A stretch of DNA of 19,863 bases, taken from CAZJOD01 sp964547525 (GTDB taxonomy: Bacteria > Bacillota > Clostridia > JAAYHZ01). The notes below the pieces were generated by a model, which was not told the DNA's origin, did not search any database, and worked only from the letters and a program-made list of their open reading frames with translations. Of this stretch, positions 16,035 to 19,863 are shown one piece after another. The stretch is from assembly GCA_964547525.1 (NCBI GenBank), contig CAZJOD010000059.1, forward strand, positions 1-19,863, given 5' to 3'. Each line of letters opens with the position of its first letter. Position 1 is the first letter of the stretch. A program made the translations under genes and the position numbers.

Positions 16035-16067
16035 AATTATAATATGAATATTATAGGAGGAAAAAAC

Positions 16068-17675
16068 ATGATGTACGATCCTTTCGATTATCCGTATCCG
16101 TCAAGAAGGATGGTTACGTACGGAGAAAAAGGTATGGCGGCCACTTCACAACACTTGGCGGCTCAAGCGGGATTAGATATTATAAAATCAGGAGGGAATG
16201 CAGTTGACGCCGCTGTTGCCGTTGCAGCATGTTTAACTGTAACCGAGCCTACATCAAACGGTATAGGTGGTGACCTGTTCGCTTTGGTATGGTCAACCGG
16301 AAAACTTTTCGGTTTAAATTCATCAGGTCCGTCACCGGAAGGTATTTCACTATCTGATGTAAAGCGTAAAGGTTTTACTGAGATACCTAAGTACGGTTGG
16401 ATACCTGTTACCGTCCCGGGAATCCCTGCAGGTTGGGCTGCGTTAATCAATAGATTTGGCAAGTTACCTTTTTGTGAAGTATTAAAGCCTGCTATCACAT
16501 ATGCTCGTGAAGGATTCGCGGTTTCTACTATTTTATCCGGTGCATGGAGAGGAGCCTATGAAGGATATAAAAAGAATCTTAAGGGTGAAGAGTTCTCGTA
16601 TTGGTTTGATACTTTCGCCAAGGGAGGAAGAACCCCAAAACCGGGTGAGGTATGGAAATCGGAGGATCATGCGAGAACATTGGAATGTATTGCAGAAAGT
16701 AAAGCCGAATGTTTTTATAAAGGTCATATAGCTGATGCTATAGACTGTTTTTCAAAAAAATTTAACGGATATCTGAGAAAAGAGGATCTTGCACGTTATA
16801 AGCCGGAATGGGTAGATCCCATAAAAATTAATTACAGAGGTTATGATGTTTGGGAAATGCCGCCAAACGGGCACGGTCTGGTTGCCCTATCGGCATTAAA
16901 CATCGTAAAAGGATTTGATTTTAACGAAAAAGAAACTGTAGAGACCTACCACAAGCAGATCGAAGCATTGAAGCTTGCTTTTGCAGACGGAGGTAAATAT
17001 ATAGCCGATCCAAAAGCAATGTCCGTTGATGTGAGTGACCTTCTTTGTGAAACATATGCCGGGCAAAGGAGACGTTTGATAAATGATAAGGCTATATCAC
17101 CGGTACCCGGGAAACCGCCTTCAGGAGGTACGGTTTACCTGGCCACTGCAGACGGGCAAGGAAATATGGTGTCATTAATACAAAGTAATTATATGGGTTT
17201 CGGGTCAGGGTTAGTGGTGCCGGGCACGGGTATTGCACTACATAACCGTGGAAATAATTTTGTAACGGAGGAAGAACATTGTAATTGCTTAGCCCCCGGA
17301 AAAAGACCTTACCATACTATTATTCCGGGATTTTTAACGAAAAATAATCAGGCTGTAGGGCCGTTTGGTGTAATGGGTGGTTTTATGCAGCCTCAAGGAC
17401 ATATGCAAGTTATAATGAATACTGTAGATTTTCATTTGAATCCTCAGCAAGCTTTAGATGCGCCTAGATGGAGATGGGTGGAAGGTAAAAAGATTGAGGT
17501 TGAACCGGGTGTGCCGGATAATGTTATTAAACAATTATTGCAAAAAGGTCATGAATTAAAAGTACAAAAGGAACCCGGAGGTTACGGAAGAGGGCAGATA
17601 ATATGGAGAACAGATGATGGTACACTTTGCGGTGGAACCGAACCTCGTACCGATGGAGCTGTAGTGGCGTGGTAG
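16068..17675 (+). CDS. Gamma-glutamyltransferase-family Ntn hydrolase (YwrD-like), cytoplasmic
   Basis: The 535-residue product starts at ATG 16068, seven bases after AGGAGG (16055-16060); the earlier ATG 16044 overlaps the -10. It shows the family's DIIKSGGNAVDAAVA, TVTEPTSNGIGGD, PPNGHGL, GFGSGLVVPGTGIALHNRG and GVMGGFMQPQGHMQ. The predicted self-cleavage point and new N-terminal nucleophile is Thr355 in SGGTVYLATADGQGN. Proteins of this family mature into two chains and hydrolyse or transfer gamma-glutamyl or related acyl groups. N84-S-S-G-P stands where classic GGT has Arg in FREMAP, the residue that holds the gamma-glutamyl carboxylate, so the substrate may differ, as in acylase-like members. 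No signal peptide is present, unlike secreted GGT. Confidence 0.88.
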   Translation: MMYDPFDYPYPSRRMVTYGEKGMAATSQHLAAQAGLDIIKSGGNAVDAAVAVAACLTVTEPTSNGIGGDLFALVWSTGKLFGLNSSGPSPEGISLSDVKRKGFTEIPKYGWIPVTVPGIPAGWAALINRFGKLPFCEVLKPAITYAREGFAVSTILSGAWRGAYEGYKKNLKGEEFSYWFDTFAKGGRTPKPGEVWKSEDHARTLECIAESKAECFYKGHIADAIDCFSKKFNGYLRKEDLARYKPEWVDPIKINYRGYDVWEMPPNGHGLVALSALNIVKGFDFNEKETVETYHKQIEALKLAFADGGKYIADPKAMSVDVSDLLCETYAGQRRRLINDKAISPVPGKPPSGGTVYLATADGQGNMVSLIQSNYMGFGSGLVVPGTGIALHNRGNNFVTEEEHCNCLAPGKRPYHTIIPGFLTKNNQAVGPFGVMGGFMQPQGHMQVIMNTVDFHLNPQQALDAPRWRWVEGKKIEVEPGVPDNVIKQLLQKGHELKVQKEPGGYGRGQIIWRTDDGTLCGGTEPRTDGAVVAW

Positions 17676-18027
17676 TACTATGTAGAATAAATTTTAAAAA
17701 CAAAGTTTTATACCGACCCGAGGACGTTCGGTACATCCTTTAATCTTACTATAAAGATACACTAAGATTCTTCTTGCTTTAAATCAAGTTTTATGTGTAT
17801 AAATTTTTGGGATATATAGGGAGTATCAGAGTGACGGTTAATGTGAAAAAAGGATTCTACCCGATAAAATAGTTGACGGATTTTACTGTGTTAGATGCTT
17901 ACCGGGCTGTTCTTTTGATTCACATGTATTATTTAATTAATCATAGTATGTAATCATAGAAAAAAGCCGATAAAACAATAAACATTATTAACGGATTAAC
18001 ATATGAATCATAAGAACCGTCCCCTGT

Positions 18028-18046
18028 ATGCATACCCTATATGCAT
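18028..18046. repeat. Perfect 7-5-7 inverted repeat
   Basis: ATGCATA-CCCTA-TATGCAT. It follows AAGAACCGTCCCC (18012-18024), a string I recall from REP-like repeats of Firmicutes, though I could not check this. Confidence 0.45.
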
Positions 18047-18150
18047 AAGCTAAAACCGGCTTTATCATATGGTGGAATAACCAAGTCATATATGTGTAAA
18101 CTTCATTTTTAAAAATGTTATTATTATAGTGTATGAAAAAAATAATTGAT

Positions 18151-18179
18151 AATTTCACTGCAATAACTCACCTACTGTG
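18151..18179 (+). repeat. Short repeat, copy 2 (related to 16006-16034)
   Basis: ATTTCACTG-C-AATAACTC-A-C-C-TACTGT aligns without gaps to copy 1, with differences at single positions only. Here the outer arms TTCAC and GTGAA can pair. Confidence 0.45.
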
Positions 18180-18312
18180 AACCGGAATGTACCGTTGACG
18201 CTTAGTCATAGAAAATACCTTCACCTTCATTAATTGATTTTATAGCTGCGGTTCAATGTTCGTATGTTATATGTAATAAAAGAAAAGTTTTTGCAGTAGA
18301 ATCATTGATATT

Positions 18313-19794
18313 ATGTGTGTAAAGGAAGTGGGCAGAAAATTGGGGATGCAAATAAGCAAGCGTCGCTCCTTGGCATTGGACTTGGTAGAAAAAGGCAATG
18401 ATGATCTGAACAGCCACGGAAAAAATGAAAGGGTAAATAAAATTTTACCGCCGGAAGTTAACTCCGGAATGCTTTACAAAGACGTAGTACAAATCGCCTG
18501 GCCGGCTCTTATGGAGCTGGCATTGACACAATTAGTGTCGATGGCGGATATGATGATGGTAGGAAGTTTGGGTGCATGGGCAATTTCAGCTGTAGGATTA
18601 ACGACGCAACCCAAATTTTTGTTTATGACGCTTTTTATGGCGTTAAATGTTGGAGCTACCGCATTAGTGGCAAGGTATAGAGGGGCGGGCGATCCGAAAC
18701 GTGCCAATATAATTCTTCGGCAGGCTTTTTTATTAACATTCGTTATTTCATCGGTATCATCCATCTTAGGTTTTATTTTCGCCGAGCCAATGATTAGATT
18801 TATGGGAGCTGAAAATCAACAGACATTAGCCGCCGGTACTATGTACCTTAGGATACAAATGTCGGGTTTGGTTGTTATAGGACTTACCAGTACCGTTACC
18901 GCTACCTTGAGGGGAATAGGAGATTCGCGAACGGCTATGGTATATAACCTTACTGCGAATGTCATTAATGTTATTTTTAACTGGTTTCTTATTTTCGGTA
19001 ATTGGGGATTTCCGAAAATGGGTGTGGCAGGAGCGTCATTAGCAACTGTCATAGGTCAGTCTGTGGCCTTTATAATGGCAATGACCGTTGTAATCAGGGG
19101 AAAAGGATTTTTGGTATTAAGATTCAAGGAAGGATTCAAACCCAGATGGAAATACATAAAAAGCATATTTAACATAGGTATTCCTTCTATGATAGAACAA
19201 AGTATAATGAGGGCGGGTATGATTTTGTACACACTTACTGTTACCTCATTAGGAGATACATCCTATGCGATTCATCAAATAGCAATGAACGTTTTGGGTA
19301 TGTCATTTATGATAGGGCAAGCTTTCGCAGTTTCGGCAACTTCATTAACCGGACAATGTCTCGGTAAGAAAAGACCGGATATGGCTCAAGCGTATGGAAG
19401 TAGGACAAGGCGGCTGGGAATGGTGCTTTCAATGATGGTTGGAGTATTATTTTTCTTTTTTGGAGAGCAGTTGACTTCTTTGTATAATAAAGATCCATTT
19501 ATTATAGAGCAGGGCAAACAGATAATGAAGCTTATGGCTTTGATAATTCCTTTCCAAACGTCACAATTTATTTTGGCGGGTGCACTAAGAGGAGCGGGTG
19601 ATACAAGAGCGACTGCTGTTATTACACTTTGCACTGTGCTGGCAATAAGACCCGGAGCTTCTTACATAGCCGTACATGTACTAAGCTGGGGGGTTATAGG
19701 TGCATGGGTAGCCTTGGGATTGGATCAAGTTCTAAGATCGGTATTTGTTTTAATACGCTACAACTCCGGAAAGTGGAAAACCATTAGAGTTTGA
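18313..19794 (+). CDS. MATE-family multidrug/organic cation efflux protein
   Basis: The product is up to 493 residues with twelve predicted membrane helices in two homologous halves. Typical MATE stretches are IAWPALMELALTQLVSMADM, MVGSLGAWAISAVGL, LNVGATALVARYRGAGDPKRA and, in the second half, AFAVSATSLTGQCLGKKRPDMA and GALRGAGDTRATA. It should export drugs or metabolites in exchange for Na+ or H+. The start is uncertain: ATG 18313 has no ribosome site; TTG 18340 or ATG 18346 lie 12-17 bases after AAGGAAG. With any of these the protein keeps a hydrophilic N-terminal extension of 35-45 residues before the first helix, longer than usual. It stands alone, with a terminator after it. Confidence 0.92.
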   Translation: MCVKEVGRKLGMQISKRRSLALDLVEKGNDDLNSHGKNERVNKILPPEVNSGMLYKDVVQIAWPALMELALTQLVSMADMMMVGSLGAWAISAVGLTTQPKFLFMTLFMALNVGATALVARYRGAGDPKRANIILRQAFLLTFVISSVSSILGFIFAEPMIRFMGAENQQTLAAGTMYLRIQMSGLVVIGLTSTVTATLRGIGDSRTAMVYNLTANVINVIFNWFLIFGNWGFPKMGVAGASLATVIGQSVAFIMAMTVVIRGKGFLVLRFKEGFKPRWKYIKSIFNIGIPSMIEQSIMRAGMILYTLTVTSLGDTSYAIHQIAMNVLGMSFMIGQAFAVSATSLTGQCLGKKRPDMAQAYGSRTRRLGMVLSMMVGVLFFFFGEQLTSLYNKDPFIIEQGKQIMKLMALIIPFQTSQFILAGALRGAGDTRATAVITLCTVLAIRPGASYIAVHVLSWGVIGAWVALGLDQVLRSVFVLIRYNSGKWKTIRV

Positions 19795-19833
19795 GTTTTT
19801 TATAAACATACGAAGTATATATAAAATAAAATG

Positions 19834-19863
19834 ACTTTACCTTGTATAGGGTAAAGTTATTTT
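19834..19863 (+). terminator. Terminator after the MATE gene
   Basis: ACTTTACC (19834-19841) pairs with GGTAAAGT (19850-19857), loop TTGTATAG, followed by TATTTT at the window edge, where the T tract may continue. Confidence 0.75.

Larger units (their letters stand above)
17676..18312. other. 637-bp gene-free region with several short repeats
   Basis: No convincing frame is present on either strand. Seen in order: a TACCGA...TCGGTA hairpin (17711-17733) without a T tract, in a stretch (17691-17733) that loosely resembles repeats A and B; TAATCATAG twice (17938-17946, 17951-17959); AAGAACCGTCCCC (18012-18024); ATGCATA-cccta-TATGCAT (18028-18046); the perfect palindrome CATTTTTAAAAATG (18104-18117); a repeat (18151-18179) related to 16006-16034; and TAGTCATAGAAAA (18203-18215), one mismatch from 17951-17963. 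It may be debris of a small non-coding mobile element. No promoter with two good boxes was found for the MATE gene. Confidence 0.5.

Noticed and set aside
17711..17733. TACCGA...TCGGTA hairpin as terminator of the GGT-like gene
   Set aside because: The 6-bp stem is not followed by a T tract; kept only as part of the repeat-rich region.
17873..17878. TTGACG as a possible -35 in the region before the MATE gene
   Set aside because: No acceptable -10 at the right distance.

Overview
The window is AT-rich DNA with strong Shine-Dalgarno sites, frequent TTG starts, lipoprotein and LplA-type solute-binding signatures and Firmicutes-type transport families. It looks like chromosomal DNA of a low-GC Firmicute, most likely an anaerobic, glycan-using clostridium; the species cannot be told from the sequence. 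There is no tRNA, rRNA, CRISPR array, transposase gene or phage gene.

Layout. 2-289: 3' end of a TPR-like protein gene, then a bidirectional terminator. 364-1509 (-): a URO-D/MtaA-type protein. 2055-7558 (+): a likely carbohydrate-oriented block of separate transcription units: a lone LplA-type lipoprotein binding protein (2055-3920), an SGNH hydrolase with an inserted beta domain (4211-5320), and a two-gene operon of a Gfo/Idh/MocA dehydrogenase and an aldo/keto reductase (5563-7558). Each unit ends in a visible terminator. Related ~55-bp elements lie on both sides of the dehydrogenase operon. 7726-8247 (-): a LoaP-type NusG paralogue, a specialised antiterminator with no obvious long target operon beside it.

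8676-13473 is an export module: an MMPL/RND-family transporter and a secreted protein built of two blocks of about 20 xxxLxxG heptads form an operon, and a TetR-family gene faces them convergently. The transporter promoter is excellent (TTGATA-17-TATAAT) and is surrounded by four TAGACA/TGTCTA half-sites, two of which form an 18-bp perfect palindrome. The tetR promoter carries a different 7-5-7 inverted repeat over its -10.

13775-19794 (+) holds a long galactokinase-like GHMP kinase with Lys in place of the usual signature Glu, a VanZ-like membrane protein, a cytoplasmic gamma-glutamyltransferase/YwrD-type Ntn hydrolase lacking the usual gamma-glutamyl-binding Arg, and a MATE efflux protein after a 637-bp gene-free stretch rich in short repeats. 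A terminator closes the window.

How the parts fit (inference): binding protein, esterase-like SGNH enzyme, two sugar-type oxidoreductases and the kinase could serve uptake and processing of a glycan or sugar derivative. The MMPL module probably handles a cell-envelope lipid or an amphiphile. I see no single system in which all the genes must take part. The strongest candidates for something new are the MMPL/heptad-stalk/operator module, the orphan LoaP, the degenerate repeat family beside terminators, and the kinase with an altered signature.
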